A program made the translations under genes and the position numbers. The notes under the pieces were generated by a model. The model searched no databases, had not been told where the DNA came from, and was given only the letters and a program-made list of their open reading frames with translations. From the NCBI RefSeq assembly GCF_004570325.1, contig NZ_SPQO01000006.1:62001-126000 (forward strand): 64,000 nucleotides of DNA, read 5' to 3'. This DNA comes from Mycobacterium sp. PS03-16. GTDB lineage: Bacteria > Actinomycetota > Actinomycetes > Mycobacteriales > Mycobacteriaceae. The stretch's first letter is position 1. Every line of letters begins with the position of its first letter. Below, one piece after another: positions 40,142 through 50,060 of this stretch.

Positions 40142-40160
40142 TGGTATGAATACATAACCA
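40142..40160. promoter_or_regulatory. Candidate GntR operator
   Basis: TGGTATGAATACATAACCA is an imperfect palindrome (TATG-N4-CATA core inside TGGT...ACCA) and an A/T-rich island in otherwise GC-rich DNA. It sits between the divergent GntR and alcohol dehydrogenase genes. FCD-type GntR proteins bind short palindromes in such gaps. Confidence 0.45.
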
Positions 40161-40210
40161 TGGCGCCAGAAACCCCGGGCTGCCGTGTCCACCACGACCG
40201 ACGGAGGACC

Positions 40211-41407
40211 GTGAGCTCGGCCGCCATCCCCACCTTCTTCAACCACCTCCCCGTGCGGATCGCCTTCGGCGACGGCACCTCGAAGTCACTGCCCGACCTC
40301 ATCCGGAGCACCGGCGCCCGCCGGGTCCTCCTGCTCACCGACCAGGGCATCGAGTCGTTCAACCCCGCGGCCGCCGACACGCTCGCCGCCCTGGCCGCCT
40401 CGGGCCTGGACGTCACCCGCTTCGACAAGGCGCCCGGCGAACCGACCATCGCGATGGTCGATGCGGCGACGGCGTGCATGCGCGAGGCCGACGTCGACGC
40501 GGTCGTCGCCCTCGGCGGCGGGTCGGTCATCGACACCGCGAAGGCGGCCCGGCTGTGCCACCAGCTCGGTGTCGACTTCGCCGGTTTCCTCGAGTCCGAC
40601 CGGGTGTACCCGCAACCCGTCCTCCCGCTGTTCGCGGTGCCGACGACCGCAGGCACCGGCTCCGAGGTGTCCGGCGGATCGGTCATCACCGATCCCCACG
40701 CCGGGCGGAAAGCCGGTATCGCCCATCCCCATCTGCGCGCGCAGTACGCGGTGGTGGACCCCGTGCTCACCTGGAGCATGCCGCCGGCGATGACCGCGAA
40801 CACCGGAATCGACGCCTTCGCGCAGGCGATCGCCGCCGCGATCGCCAAGGTGCGTACACCCATCGGCGACGCGATCGCGCTGGAAGCAGTCCGCCTCATC
40901 GGCGACTCGCTGCTCGCGGCCTGCCGCGACGGCAGCGATGTCACCGCCCGGTCCAGCATGGCCTGCGGCGCGATGATGGCCGGGCTGGCCATGAACATCT
41001 CGGACTGCACCGCCGAACACTCCCTGGGCCAGGCCATCGGCGGCCTCACCGGTGCGCCGCACGGCCTCACCATCGCCCTGGTGCTCGCCGAGACGCTGGA
41101 CCGCGAACGCCACCACGTGCCGGAACAGATGGAGCGGATCGCCGACGCCTGGGGACTGCCCGACGACGGCAGCGGCGACGGGTCGCGGCTCGTGGCCGCG
41201 GTCCGACTGCTGCTGGACCGCCTCGAGTTCCCGGTCCTGCGCGACCTCGGTGTCAGCGCCGACGATCTCGACCGGCTCACCGATCTGACCCTCGCCGACT
41301 ACTTCATCACCATGTCGCCGCACCCGTGGCGCCGCGACGAGGTGCACCAGGCGTTCGCCGCGGCGCTGGCCCTCGACAGTCGGCGCCTGGCCACGGCGGT
41401 CGGGTGA
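40211..41407 (+). CDS. Iron-type (group III) alcohol dehydrogenase
   Basis: 398 residues from GTG at 40211 next to GGAGG; an ATG at 40160 is in frame but overlaps the operator. The NAD-binding motif is LGGGSVIDTAK (about residue 100) and the family segment VPTTAGTGSEVS is present. Of the four metal ligands of FucO-type enzymes, Asp (TGIDAFAQA) and two His (AEHSLG, GAPHG) are visible, but the second ligand His is Gln here. Metal use or reaction may therefore differ. First gene of a TGATG/ATGA-coupled operon with a BVMO and a GS-like ligase. Confidence 0.88.
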   Translation: MSSAAIPTFFNHLPVRIAFGDGTSKSLPDLIRSTGARRVLLLTDQGIESFNPAAADTLAALAASGLDVTRFDKAPGEPTIAMVDAATACMREADVDAVVALGGGSVIDTAKAARLCHQLGVDFAGFLESDRVYPQPVLPLFAVPTTAGTGSEVSGGSVITDPHAGRKAGIAHPHLRAQYAVVDPVLTWSMPPAMTANTGIDAFAQAIAAAIAKVRTPIGDAIALEAVRLIGDSLLAACRDGSDVTARSSMACGAMMAGLAMNISDCTAEHSLGQAIGGLTGAPHGLTIALVLAETLDRERHHVPEQMERIADAWGLPDDGSGDGSRLVAAVRLLLDRLEFPVLRDLGVSADDLDRLTDLTLADYFITMSPHPWRRDEVHQAFAAALALDSRRLATAVG

Positions 41408-43056
41408 TGCCGGAGACCGCGCCCGCCCGCCACACCCCGGGCACGGTCGACGTGGCGATCGTCGGCGCGGGATTCTCCGGTCTCTACATGCTGTCGCGGT
41501 GCCGCAGGCTCGGGCTCACCGCGCACATCCTCGAACGCGGCGCCGACGTCGGCGGCACCTGGTACTGGAACCGCTATCCCGGTGCCCGCTGCGATATCGA
41601 AAGCATCGACTACTCGTACTCGTTCGACGAGGACCTCACCCGCGAATGGCGCTGGAGCGAACGCTACGCCGCGCAGCCCGAGATCCTCGCCTACATCGGG
41701 CACGCGGCCGATCGGTTCGGGCTCCGCGACGACATCACCTTCACCACGACCGTGCACTCGGCGGACTGGGACGACGCCGCAACGCAGTGGGTGCTGCGAT
41801 GCGACACCGGCGCCACCGTGCGCGCCACCTTCTGCGTGATGGCGACCGGCAACCTGTCGGTGGCCAAACGGCCGGACTTCCCCGGGCTCGACGACTTCGG
41901 CGGGCGGTGGTACCACACCGGGCAGTGGCCGCACGAGCCGGTGGACTTCACGGGTAAGACGGTGGCCGTCGTGGGGACCGGATCGTCCGGCATCCAGGCC
42001 ATTCCGCGCATCGCCGAGGCGGCCGAGCAGCTGTACGTCCTGCAGCGCACGCCCAACTACAGCATGCCGGCGCAGAACCGGCCGCTGACCGACGACGAAT
42101 TCACCACCGCCATCGAGGAATTCGCCGAGAGGCGGCGGATCTGCCAGCACTCCGACGCGGGTGTGCCGCATCCGCCGCCCACCCAGAAGACCCTCGAGGC
42201 GACCGAGGAGGAGCGTCGCCGCCGGTTCGAGGAGGGCTGGCAACGCGGTGGCATCAACGCCCTGTCCGCCGGCTACACCGACTTCTTCACCGACGAGGAG
42301 GCCAACCGGATCGCCCAGGATTTCGCCCGCGCCAAGATCCGCGAGATCGTGCGCGATCCGCACACCGCCGACCTGCTGTCCCCGCAACACCACATCGGGA
42401 CCAAGCGCACCTGTGTGGACACCGGCTACTTCCAGACCTACAACCGCGCCAACGTCGAGTTGATCAGCATGCGCGCCGACCGCATCGAGCGCATCACCCC
42501 CACGGGCATCCAACTGACCGGACGCCACCTCGACGTGGACATCATCGTGTTCGCGATCGGCTTCGACGCCATCACCGGCGCGCTGACCGATATCGCGATC
42601 CGCGGCGTCGGCGGTGACCTGCTCACCGACACATGGGCCGACGGCCCGCGGACGCTGCTCGGCCTGCAGACCGCCGGATTCCCGAACCTGTTCATGGTGA
42701 CGGGCCCGGGCAGTCCCTCGGTGCTGAGCAACATGCTGGTCTCGATCGAGCAGCACGTGGACTGGATCGCGGACTGCCTGCAGCACCTACGACGCAACGG
42801 TGTCGATCGCATCGAGGCGACCGCCGAAGCGCAAGACCGCTGGATGGAGCACGTCGCAAACCTCGCCGCCGAAACCCTGTACCCGCAGGCCAATTCGTGG
42901 TACCTCGGTGCCAACATCCCCGGCAAGGCGCGCACCTTCATGCCCTACGTCGCCGGATGCGGCCCGTACCGCCGCGAATGCGAGGACGTGGTGGCACACG
43001 GTTACCGCGGATTCGCCCTCGGCCGGCACGCGGTGAACGGAGCCACCGGAGCATGA
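41407..43056 (+). CDS. Baeyer-Villiger flavin monooxygenase
   Basis: 549 residues. It has an FAD Rossmann motif (VGAGFSGLYML, about residue 20), the BVMO fingerprint FGGRWYHTGQWP (about residue 170, FxGxxxHxxxWP) and an NADPH Rossmann motif (VGTGSSGIQ, about residue 190), in cyclohexanone-monooxygenase order. It inserts oxygen beside a ketone to give an ester or lactone. The start at 41407 shares one base with the dehydrogenase stop (TGATG). The upstream dehydrogenase could supply the ketone. Substrate unknown. Confidence 0.92.
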   Translation: MPETAPARHTPGTVDVAIVGAGFSGLYMLSRCRRLGLTAHILERGADVGGTWYWNRYPGARCDIESIDYSYSFDEDLTREWRWSERYAAQPEILAYIGHAADRFGLRDDITFTTTVHSADWDDAATQWVLRCDTGATVRATFCVMATGNLSVAKRPDFPGLDDFGGRWYHTGQWPHEPVDFTGKTVAVVGTGSSGIQAIPRIAEAAEQLYVLQRTPNYSMPAQNRPLTDDEFTTAIEEFAERRRICQHSDAGVPHPPPTQKTLEATEEERRRRFEEGWQRGGINALSAGYTDFFTDEEANRIAQDFARAKIREIVRDPHTADLLSPQHHIGTKRTCVDTGYFQTYNRANVELISMRADRIERITPTGIQLTGRHLDVDIIVFAIGFDAITGALTDIAIRGVGGDLLTDTWADGPRTLLGLQTAGFPNLFMVTGPGSPSVLSNMLVSIEQHVDWIADCLQHLRRNGVDRIEATAEAQDRWMEHVANLAAETLYPQANSWYLGANIPGKARTFMPYVAGCGPYRRECEDVVAHGYRGFALGRHAVNGATGA

Positions 43057-44444
43057 GCGAGCCACTGGAGTCCGCCGAGCTCGTCGAACGCCTGCAGGCC
43101 GATGGGATCACGACCGTCGTGCTGGGCGGCTGCGACACCCACGGCGTCATGCGCGGCAAGCGGATCCCGATCGGACAACTCGCCGGGGTGCTGGCACACG
43201 GGCTGCCGGTCTGCGACGTGTTCTGGGTCATGCACGTCGACGAGACCGATCTGGTCTCGCGCCCCGAGGGCCACCGCGGCTACTTCCCCACCGAACGTCA
43301 GGGCTATCCCGACATTCTCGCGGTCCCCGACATCAGCACCCTGCGAGTGGTGCCGTGGCACACCGACACCGCGCTGATGCTGTGCGACTGGGTCCTGCAC
43401 GGGCACACCGGACCCGTGCCGATCTCGCCGCGCGGGGTGTTGCGCAACGTCGTCAACCGGGCCGCGCAGATGGGGTATCAGCCGCTGAGCGCGCTCGAGC
43501 TGGAGTTCTACCTGCTGCGCGAGAAGGCCGGCACACATCATCACAGGCGCTGCGCCGAACTCGTTCCGCTGCAGGAGGTCCCCAGCACCTACGGGGTGGT
43601 GATGGGTTCCCTGCAGGAGGGCATCGGACAGATCATCCGCGGGCAGATGCATGACTACGGGCTTCCGGTCGAAGCCTGCAATCCGGAGACCGGGCCCGGC
43701 CAGTTCGAGATCACACTGCGCTACGGACCCAGCCTCAAAGCGTCCGACGACGCGTTCCTGTTCAAGTCCGGTGTCAAGGAACTGGCCGCCCAGAACGACC
43801 TGCTGGCCACCTTCATGGCCAAACCCAACACCGACTGGGCCGGCAACAGCTGCCACGTGCACATGAGCCTGCGTGACGCCGACGGCCGCGCCGCGTTCTA
43901 CGATGCGGCCGACCCCGAACAGCTCTCCACCACGCTGCGGCACTTCGCCGGCGGAATACTGGCCACCATGCGGGAATTCACCGCGTTGATGGCGCCGACG
44001 CCCAACTCCTACCGCCGCTTCGTGCCCTACTCCTGGGCCGGCACGACCGCCACCTGGGGTATCGACAACCGCTCGGTCGGCCTGCGCGTCATCCGGGAGG
44101 GCGAGCACGGCACACGGCTCGAACACCGCCAACCCGGCGGCGACGCCAATCCCTACCTCGCGACGGCCGCCGTCCTGGCCGGCGGACTGCACGGCCTGAC
44201 GCACCGGATCGATCCCCCGGCACTCATGGACGTCGACGTGTACAGCCATCCCGGAGCCGATATGGCCACGCTCCCCCGGGATCTCGGCACGGCCCTCGAT
44301 CTGCTGGCAGCCAGCGCCGCGGCGCGGGAGTGGTTCGGCGACGACTTCGTCGACCACTACGTCGCGATGAAACGGGCCGAGCTCGACGCGCAGGCACTGG
44401 CCGTCACCGACTGGGAGGTGGCGCGCTACCTCGAGCCGATGTAG
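43053..44444 (+). CDS. Glutamine-synthetase-like gamma-glutamyl-amine ligase
   Basis: 463 residues in an ATGA overlap with the BVMO gene. The GS fold is complete: SALELEFYLL, NPETGPGQFEITLRYGP, NSCHVHMSL, YSWAGTTATWGIDNRSVGLRV and EHRQPGGDANPYLA (metal, glutamate and ATP sites). The N-terminus differs from housekeeping GlnA (GGCDTHGVMRGKRIP), as in PuuA/GlnA-type enzymes that glutamylate amines. In this operon it more likely ligates glutamate to an amine substrate or product than assimilates ammonium. No adenylylation Tyr motif was identified. Confidence 0.88.
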   Translation: MSEPLESAELVERLQADGITTVVLGGCDTHGVMRGKRIPIGQLAGVLAHGLPVCDVFWVMHVDETDLVSRPEGHRGYFPTERQGYPDILAVPDISTLRVVPWHTDTALMLCDWVLHGHTGPVPISPRGVLRNVVNRAAQMGYQPLSALELEFYLLREKAGTHHHRRCAELVPLQEVPSTYGVVMGSLQEGIGQIIRGQMHDYGLPVEACNPETGPGQFEITLRYGPSLKASDDAFLFKSGVKELAAQNDLLATFMAKPNTDWAGNSCHVHMSLRDADGRAAFYDAADPEQLSTTLRHFAGGILATMREFTALMAPTPNSYRRFVPYSWAGTTATWGIDNRSVGLRVIREGEHGTRLEHRQPGGDANPYLATAAVLAGGLHGLTHRIDPPALMDVDVYSHPGADMATLPRDLGTALDLLAASAAAREWFGDDFVDHYVAMKRAELDAQALAVTDWEVARYLEPM

Positions 44445-44464
44445 GCGTGCGGCGTGGTGGCAGA

Positions 44465-45073
44465 GTGTCAGCCATCGACACCTACTGGAACCACAACACC
44501 GCCTATCACCCGTGGCTGCTCGGGATCGCCGCCGAGAGGCCCGGTGACGTGCTCGACGTCGGCTGCGGTGACGGGCTGCTCGCGGCCCGGCTGGCCCCGG
44601 TCTCGCGGTCGGTGACCGGCATCGATTCCGATGCTGACGCGCTGGCGCGCGCCCGCGACCGGCTCGCCGGGGCGCATACCGTCACGCTGGCCGAAGCCGA
44701 CTTCCTCGTCTTCGATCCCGGCCCGCGCCGGTTCGACCTGATCACCTTCGTCGCCACGCTGCACCACATGCCGCTTCGGCCCGCGCTCGAGCGGGCGCGG
44801 GGACTGCTGACACCGACCGGGCAGCTCGCCGTCGTCGGCCTGTCGGCGAACAGGACCGTGCGGGACTGGCTGTTCTCGGCGCTGTGCCTGCCTGCCGTGC
44901 AGATCGGATCCCGGCTGCACCGCGAGACCCGCGACGTCGGGGTGCGAATCAGCGACCCGCGCGAAGGTTTCGACGAGATCCGCCGCGTCGCCGGGGAGGT
45001 GGTGCCGGGCGCGTCGGTGCGCCGCGCGCTCTACTACCGCTACCTGCTGCGGTGGCGCAACGGCGCTGACTAG
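44465..45073 (+). CDS. Class I SAM-dependent methyltransferase
   Basis: 202 residues from GTG at 44465. Motif I is [15 protein letters not shown] (about residue 30), with the acidic GIDSDADAL that binds the ribose of SAM, then [13 protein letters not shown] (motif IV-like). It resembles small-molecule methyltransferases of the Methyltransf_25/11 type. It follows the GS-like gene by 20 bases and may belong to the same operon, or be coupled to the enoyl-CoA hydratase gene that starts 10 bases later. Substrate unknown. Confidence 0.85.
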   Translation: MSAIDTYWNHNTAYHPWLLGIAAERPGDVLDVGCGDGLLAARLAPVSRSVTGIDSDADALARARDRLAGAHTVTLAEADFLVFDPGPRRFDLITFVATLHHMPLRPALERARGLLTPTGQLAVVGLSANRTVRDWLFSALCLPAVQIGSRLHRETRDVGVRISDPREGFDEIRRVAGEVVPGASVRRALYYRYLLRWRNGAD

Positions 45074-45083
45074 GGTGAACCGC

Positions 45084-45836
45084 GTGTCCGATTCGGTTCT
45101 GGTCCAGGTCGACGACCACGTCGCCCTCATCACCGTCAACGATCCCGACCGCCGCAACGCCGTCACCTTCGAGATGTCGGCCGCCCTGCGCGCCGCGGTG
45201 GACGCCGCCGAAGCCGACCCGGGCGTGCACGCGGTGATCGTCACCGGCGCCGGCAAGGCGTTCTGCGCGGGCGCCGACCTCACGGCATTGGGCGAGGCCA
45301 CCGAGGACGGCCTGCGCAAGATCTACGACGGATTCCTCGCCGTCGCGCACTGCACACTGCCGACGATCGCCGCGGTCAACGGTGCCGCGGTCGGCGCGGG
45401 GCTGAACCTGGCCCTGGCCGCCGACGTGCGCATCGCCGGCCGGCACGCGCTGTTCGACCCGCGTTTCCAGACGCTCGGCATCCACCCCGGCGGTGGGGCG
45501 ACGTGGATGCTGCAGCGTGCCGTCGGACCGCAGGTGGCGCGCGCGTCGCTGCTGTTCGGCATGCGGTTCGACGCACAGGCCGCCGTCCGGCACGGGCTGG
45601 CTCTCGAGGTCGCCGACGATCCGGTCGCCGCGGCGCGGGCGCTGGCCGCCGGACCCGCAGGCGCACCCCGCGACGTGGTGCTCGCGACGAAGGCCTCGAT
45701 GCGCGCGACGGCCAACCCCGGTGCCGTGGACACCGACCAGCACCGCAGCGCCGTCGACATCGAGCTGGGCCCGCAGGCCCGGTCCATCGAGTCCCCGGAG
45801 TTCGCCCAGCGCCTCGCGGCGGCCAAGCGCCGGTAG
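45084..45836 (+). CDS. echA14: Enoyl-CoA hydratase/isomerase (EchA14-like)
   Basis: 250 residues of crotonase fold. [16 protein letters not shown] begins the fold; [12 protein letters not shown] forms the oxyanion and CoA site (about residue 65); [19 protein letters not shown] carries the second oxyanion element. The position corresponding to one catalytic Glu is [15 protein letters not shown], where the usual EVxxG is not kept, so hydratase activity may be altered. GTG at 45084 has AGGG eight bases upstream; GTG at 45075 is in frame. Ortholog of Rv2486 by sequence memory and place. Confidence 0.88.
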   Translation: MSDSVLVQVDDHVALITVNDPDRRNAVTFEMSAALRAAVDAAEADPGVHAVIVTGAGKAFCAGADLTALGEATEDGLRKIYDGFLAVAHCTLPTIAAVNGAAVGAGLNLALAADVRIAGRHALFDPRFQTLGIHPGGGATWMLQRAVGPQVARASLLFGMRFDAQAAVRHGLALEVADDPVAAARALAAGPAGAPRDVVLATKASMRATANPGAVDTDQHRSAVDIELGPQARSIESPEFAQRLAAAKRR

Positions 45837-45837
45837 G

Positions 45838-47016
45838 TCAGAGGTCGAGCAGCGCCGACTCGGGTGCCTCGAGCAACGCACGCAGCTCAGCCAGGAACGC
45901 GGCCACCTGCGCCCCGTCGGCGACCCGGTGGTCGAACGCGCACGTCAGGCGCATCGTCGGGCGGGCGGTCACCGCGCCGTCCACCACGACCGGGCGGAGC
46001 TTGAGGGAGCCCATGCCCAGGATCGCAGCCTCCGGGTGGTTGATCACCGGGACACCGTCGTCGAGTCCGAGCGCGCCGAAGTTCGACACCGTGAACGTCG
46101 AGCCCGACAGATCGCGCGGCGCGACCGTGCCCTCCCGCGCCTGCGCCACCAGCCGCGCCACCGCCGCGGCCAGCTCGCGGGTGGTCTTGTCCTGCGCGTC
46201 GGTCACGACCGGCACCAGCAGCCCGCGCGGTGCGGCCACCCCGAAGCCCAGGTGAATCGCGCTGTGGGAGTGGATCTGTGGGCCATCGGCCGTCTCCAGC
46301 CAGGTGGCGTTGAGCACCGGGTGGTGCCGCAGCGCGAGCGTGAGCAGGCGCAGCGTCAGCACGAACGGCGTGATCCGCTCGTCGGCCGCGTGCAACCGGT
46401 CCCGCAGCCGCAGCAGCGCGGAGCCGTCCACCTCCACGGCGGCATGCGCGTCGGGAATCTCATGGCGCGACAGCGTCATTCGCCGCGCCATCTCGGCCTG
46501 CACGCCGCGCACCGCATGTGTGCCCCCGCGCGCCTCGACCCGGCCCGCCGCGGCGAGCACGTCGTCGCGGGTGACGATGCCGTCCGGCCCGGACGGCGCC
46601 ACCGCGCTGAGGTCGACGCCGTGGTCGGCGGCGAGCCTGCGCACCGACGGCTTGGCCCGCGCCCGGCCCGTCACCGGCCGGGCCGTCCGGCGGCTGACGT
46701 CCATCGCCCCGTCCGCGCCGTACCCGACCAGCACCGGTTGACGCACCGGCGTCGCCGGTTCGGCGGGCGCCCCGGTGTCGCTGGCGATACGCACCAACAC
46801 CGCGCCCACATCGAGCGTCTGCCCTTCCTCCCCACCTCGCTCGACCACCCGGCCCGCATACGGGCTGGGGATCTCGACCTCGGCCTTGTTGGTCTCGACC
46901 GTGCACAGCGTCTGGTTGAGCTGGACCTCGTCGCCCACGTCGACCGCCCACGAGGTGATGGTGGCGTCCTGCAGCCCTTCACCCAGATCGGGCACCGCGA
47001 AGTCGTGAACGGTCAT
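45838..47016 (-). CDS. bkdC: Branched-chain 2-oxoacid dehydrogenase E2 (dihydrolipoyl acyltransferase)
   Basis: 392 residues. An N-terminal lipoyl domain carries the lipoyl-Lys in [15 protein letters not shown] (about residue 45); a short peripheral-subunit-binding domain has [18 protein letters not shown]; the C-terminal catalytic domain ends with [12 protein letters not shown] (His-x3-Asp active site). It moves the branched acyl group from E1 to CoA. ATGA overlap with bkdB. Ortholog of Rv2495c. The E3 subunit is supplied from elsewhere (Lpd). Confidence 0.94.
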   Translation of the reverse strand: MTVHDFAVPDLGEGLQDATITSWAVDVGDEVQLNQTLCTVETNKAEVEIPSPYAGRVVERGGEEGQTLDVGAVLVRIASDTGAPAEPATPVRQPVLVGYGADGAMDVSRRTARPVTGRARAKPSVRRLAADHGVDLSAVAPSGPDGIVTRDDVLAAAGRVEARGGTHAVRGVQAEMARRMTLSRHEIPDAHAAVEVDGSALLRLRDRLHAADERITPFVLTLRLLTLALRHHPVLNATWLETADGPQIHSHSAIHLGFGVAAPRGLLVPVVTDAQDKTTRELAAAVARLVAQAREGTVAPRDLSGSTFTVSNFGALGLDDGVPVINHPEAAILGMGSLKLRPVVVDGAVTARPTMRLTCAFDHRVADGAQVAAFLAELRALLEAPESALLDL

Positions 47017-48065
47017 GGCATCTCCAGCGTCCGCTGCACGCAGTCCAGCAACCGGTCCACGCCCGGCAGCCACAGCTTCTCCAACCGTGCAGGCGGATAC
47101 GGGGTGTCGAAGCCGGTCGCCCGCAGCACCGGCGCCTCCAGGTCGTAGAACAACTCCTCGGAGATCCGCGCGGCCAGTTCGGCGCCGAAGCCGAGCGTGC
47201 GCGGCCCCTCGTGCATCACCACCGCCCGGCCGGTCTTGCGGACCGACGCCGCCACGGTGTCGAAGTCGAGCGGATTGAGCGAGCGCAGATCCACCACCTC
47301 CATCGACCAGTCGTAGGCAGCCGCAGCGTGTTCGGCGGCCGACAGCGCGGTCGCGGTGAGCGGTCCGTACGTCAGCACCGTGACATCGGTGCCGTCGTGG
47401 CGCACCGCCGCCTGCCCGATGGGCAACCCCGGTCGCGTGGTGTCGACCGGTTCGCGCGCCCAGTACCGGCGTTTGGGCTCGAGGTAGATCACCGGGTCGC
47501 GGCCGGCGATCGCATGCCGCAGCAACCAGTACGCGTCGGCCGGACCGGACGGGCTGACCACCTTCAGCCCTGCGGTGTGCAGCCAGTACGTCTCGGTCGA
47601 CTCGGAGTGGTGCTCCACCGCACCGATGCCGCCGAACGACGGGATTCGGACGGTGACCGGCATGTCGACGTCACCGCGGGTGCGCATCCGGTACTTCGCG
47701 AGATGGCTGACGATCTGGTCGAACGCCGGTGCGGTGAAGCCGTCGAACTGGATCTCGGGCACCGGCACGAAACCCCGGATCGCGAACCCGATCGCGAGGC
47801 CGATGATCGCCGACTCCGCCAGTGGGGTGTCGAAACACCGCTGTGCGCCAAAGGTTTCGGCCAGCCCGTCGGTCACCCGGAACACCCCGCCCAGCGTCGC
47901 GACGTCCTCCCCGAAGACGAGCACCCGGTCGTCGCCGGCCATTGCGTCGTGCAGGGCGCGGTTGACGGCCTGCACCATCGTCAGCTCGGCGGCCGGGGTG
48001 ACGGAGTGGAGGAACGGGTGGTCGTCTCCGCCGGACGACGCCGGCCGCTCGACGAGTTGGGTCAT
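47013..48065 (-). CDS. bkdB: Branched-chain 2-oxoacid dehydrogenase E1 beta subunit
   Basis: 350 residues of transketolase-like pyrimidine-binding fold: [19 protein letters not shown] (ThDP Glu region), [28 protein letters not shown], and the C-terminal transketolase domain ([17 protein letters not shown]). With BkdA it decarboxylates the oxoacids of Leu, Ile and Val. Start ATG at 48065 with GGAGG six bases upstream. Ortholog of Rv2496c. One base separates it from bkdA. Confidence 0.94.
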   Translation of the reverse strand: MTQLVERPASSGGDDHPFLHSVTPAAELTMVQAVNRALHDAMAGDDRVLVFGEDVATLGGVFRVTDGLAETFGAQRCFDTPLAESAIIGLAIGFAIRGFVPVPEIQFDGFTAPAFDQIVSHLAKYRMRTRGDVDMPVTVRIPSFGGIGAVEHHSESTETYWLHTAGLKVVSPSGPADAYWLLRHAIAGRDPVIYLEPKRRYWAREPVDTTRPGLPIGQAAVRHDGTDVTVLTYGPLTATALSAAEHAAAAYDWSMEVVDLRSLNPLDFDTVAASVRKTGRAVVMHEGPRTLGFGAELAARISEELFYDLEAPVLRATGFDTPYPPARLEKLWLPGVDRLLDCVQRTLEMP

Positions 48066-48066
48066 C

Positions 48067-49137
48067 TCACGCCTCCTTGGCCAGTTCGGCGAGCAACTCG
48101 TCGCGCTGCGCCGCCAGATCCGGGGTGATGTCGTGGTAGACGGTGTCGAAGACCTCGGCGATGTCGATGTCCGGCGCGCCGACCACCGCGTCGCGCAGCT
48201 CACCGCACAGTCGCTTCGACCGGGCCGCCACCCGCTCCTCGAGCCGGTCGGTCCACACCCCGGCGTGCTGCAGGTACGCGCGGTAGCGCGGGATCGGGTC
48301 CAGCGCGCGCCACCGCTCGACCTCCTCGGGGCTGCGGTAGCGGGTCGGATCGTCGGAGGTGGTGTGCGGACCGAGGCGGTAGGTGACGGCCTCGATCAGC
48401 GCCGGCCCGCCGCCGTCGCGGGCGCGTGCGGCGGCTTCGGCCATCACCGCGTAGCAGGCGAGTACGTCGTTGCCGTCCACGCGGACGCCGGGCATGCCGT
48501 ATCCGGCGGCGCGGTGGGCGATCGACGGGCCGGCGACCTGCCGGGCGACCGGCACCGAGATCGCCCACTGGTTGTTCTGGACGAAGAAGACGACCGGCGC
48601 GCCGTACACCGCGGCGAGGTTCATCGCCTCGTGGACGTCGCCCTCGCTGGTGGCGCCGTCACCGAGGAACGCCACGGTCACCGAGTCCTCACCGAGCCGC
48701 TGCGCGGCCATCGCCGCGCCCACCGCGTGCAGGCCCTGGGTGCCGATCGGGATCGCGATCGGCGCGCAGCATCGCGCGGTGAACTCCAGCCCGCCGTGCC
48801 ATCTCCCGCGCCACACCGCCGACATCTGCTCCGGGGTGATGCCACGCAGCAGGAAGGCGCCGATCTCGCGGTACTGGGGGAACAGCCAGTCGGTCTTGCG
48901 CAGGCACGCGGCCGCACCGACCTGCGCGGCTTCCTGGCCGCGGCACGAGGCGTACAGCGCGAGCTCGCCCTGGCGCTGCAGGTGGACGAACTCGGTGTCG
49001 AGGTCGCGGGTGACGGCCATCGTCTCGTAGAGCCAGCAGAGGGTTTCGGGTGGCAGGTCCCGGCTGTAGCGCTCCTCGGCGCTCGGTGTGCCGTCGGCGC
49101 ACACCAGCTGCACGGGATCGAGATCGACGCCGGCCAT
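48067..49137 (-). CDS. bkdA: Branched-chain 2-oxoacid dehydrogenase E1 alpha subunit
   Basis: 356 residues with the ThDP-binding motif GDGATSEGDVHEAMNLAAVYGAP split across about residues 170-192 (GDG...NN, completed by VQNNQWAIS). RYRSPEEVERW follows the phosphorylation-loop region. Start ATG at 49137 with AAGGAGG. Ortholog of Rv2497c. A 104-base gap separates it from citE upstream, which may hold an internal promoter. Confidence 0.94.
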   Translation of the reverse strand: MAGVDLDPVQLVCADGTPSAEERYSRDLPPETLCWLYETMAVTRDLDTEFVHLQRQGELALYASCRGQEAAQVGAAACLRKTDWLFPQYREIGAFLLRGITPEQMSAVWRGRWHGGLEFTARCCAPIAIPIGTQGLHAVGAAMAAQRLGEDSVTVAFLGDGATSEGDVHEAMNLAAVYGAPVVFFVQNNQWAISVPVARQVAGPSIAHRAAGYGMPGVRVDGNDVLACYAVMAEAAARARDGGGPALIEAVTYRLGPHTTSDDPTRYRSPEEVERWRALDPIPRYRAYLQHAGVWTDRLEERVAARSKRLCGELRDAVVGAPDIDIAEVFDTVYHDITPDLAAQRDELLAELAKEA

Positions 49138-49241
49138 ACCGCCTCCTTGTGGTCGCATCGACGGCATGTTTCGCCGTCCGACGACTTCAGGTGCTCAGCG
49201 TGTGGCGGGTAGAGCAGACCCCCGGGTGTGGAGGTGACCGG

Positions 49242-50060
49242 CTAGCGGCCGGGGTGTGGCGCTAGCGCGATGATGCGCTCTGCTCGTCGCAGCACTGGGG
49301 CATCCACCATTATGCCCTCGAACTGGAACACCCCCCGTTGATCGCGGGCCGTGTCGAGGACGCGGCGCGCCCAGTCGGCCTGCTCGGCGGTGGGCGCGTA
49401 GGCGGCGCGGATGACCGCGACCTGCGACGGGTGGATCGCGACCTTGGCGTCGAACCCGACCGCGACGGCGTCGTCGCTCTCGGCGCGCAGCCCGTCGAGG
49501 TCGCGGATGTCGAGGTAGACCGAGTCGAGCGCCAGCCGGCCGTAGGCCTTGGCGGCCAGCAGCGTCTGGGAGCGCACGTGCTGCGCGACGTCGCGGTAGG
49601 TGCCGTCGGGCCGGCGGTTGGCCGTGCCGCCCGTCACCGCGAACAGGTCCTCGGCGCCCCACATCACCGCGACCGCGTTGTCCGCGCGGGTCGACTCGAC
49701 GACGTGCAGCGCGCCCAGCGGCGTCTCGATCAGCACGACGACCTGCAGCGGGGCGAGCGCGGCCACCTGCTCGGCGCCCTCGGTCTTGGCGAGCATCACG
49801 GTGGTGTATCCGGTGCGGGCGAGCGCGGCGAGGTCTGACGCGTGGTCGGGCGTGGTCACCGGGTTGACCCGGACCACGGTGCGGGCGGGATCGAGCGGGG
49901 TGTCGATCAGCGCGTTGCGGGCGGCGTCGCGGTCCTTCGCGGCGACGCCGTCCTCCAGGTCGAGGATCACCACATCGGCTGCCGCCGCGGCCTTCTCGAA
50001 CCGCTCCGGCCGGTCGGCCGGGCAGAACAGCCAGCCGGGTCCGGTGCTGCCGAGCATCAC
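49242..50060 (-). CDS. citE: CitE-like beta-hydroxyacyl-CoA lyase (Rv2498c-like)
   Basis: 272 residues of HpcH/HpaI aldolase fold. Motifs include [26 protein letters not shown] (Mg-binding region), LIETPLGAL (Glu ligand), [13 protein letters not shown] (Glu-Asp) and [10 protein letters not shown]. The M. tuberculosis ortholog has been described as a bifunctional lyase for leucine catabolism ((S)-HMG-CoA) and itaconate dissimilation, which fits this operon. GTG at 50060 forms a GTGA overlap; ATG at 50057 has better spacing from GGAGGAGG. Confidence 0.93.
   Translation of the reverse strand: MMLGSTGPGWLFCPADRPERFEKAAAAADVVILDLEDGVAAKDRDAARNALIDTPLDPARTVVRVNPVTTPDHASDLAALARTGYTTVMLAKTEGAEQVAALAPLQVVVLIETPLGALHVVESTRADNAVAVMWGAEDLFAVTGGTANRRPDGTYRDVAQHVRSQTLLAAKAYGRLALDSVYLDIRDLDGLRAESDDAVAVGFDAKVAIHPSQVAVIRAAYAPTAEQADWARRVLDTARDQRGVFQFEGIMVDAPVLRRAERIIALAPHPGR

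Noticed and set aside
39422..40210. In-frame N-terminal extension of the alcohol dehydrogenase reading frame
   Set aside because: It is antisense to the GntR gene, Arg-rich, and not part of the Fe-ADH fold; GTG at 40211 with GGAGG starts the real protein.
39345..45073. Complete integrative element with attL/attR at tRNA-Arg
   Set aside because: No integrase, transposase or second copy of the tRNA 3' end was found in the window, so only a possible relic is reported.
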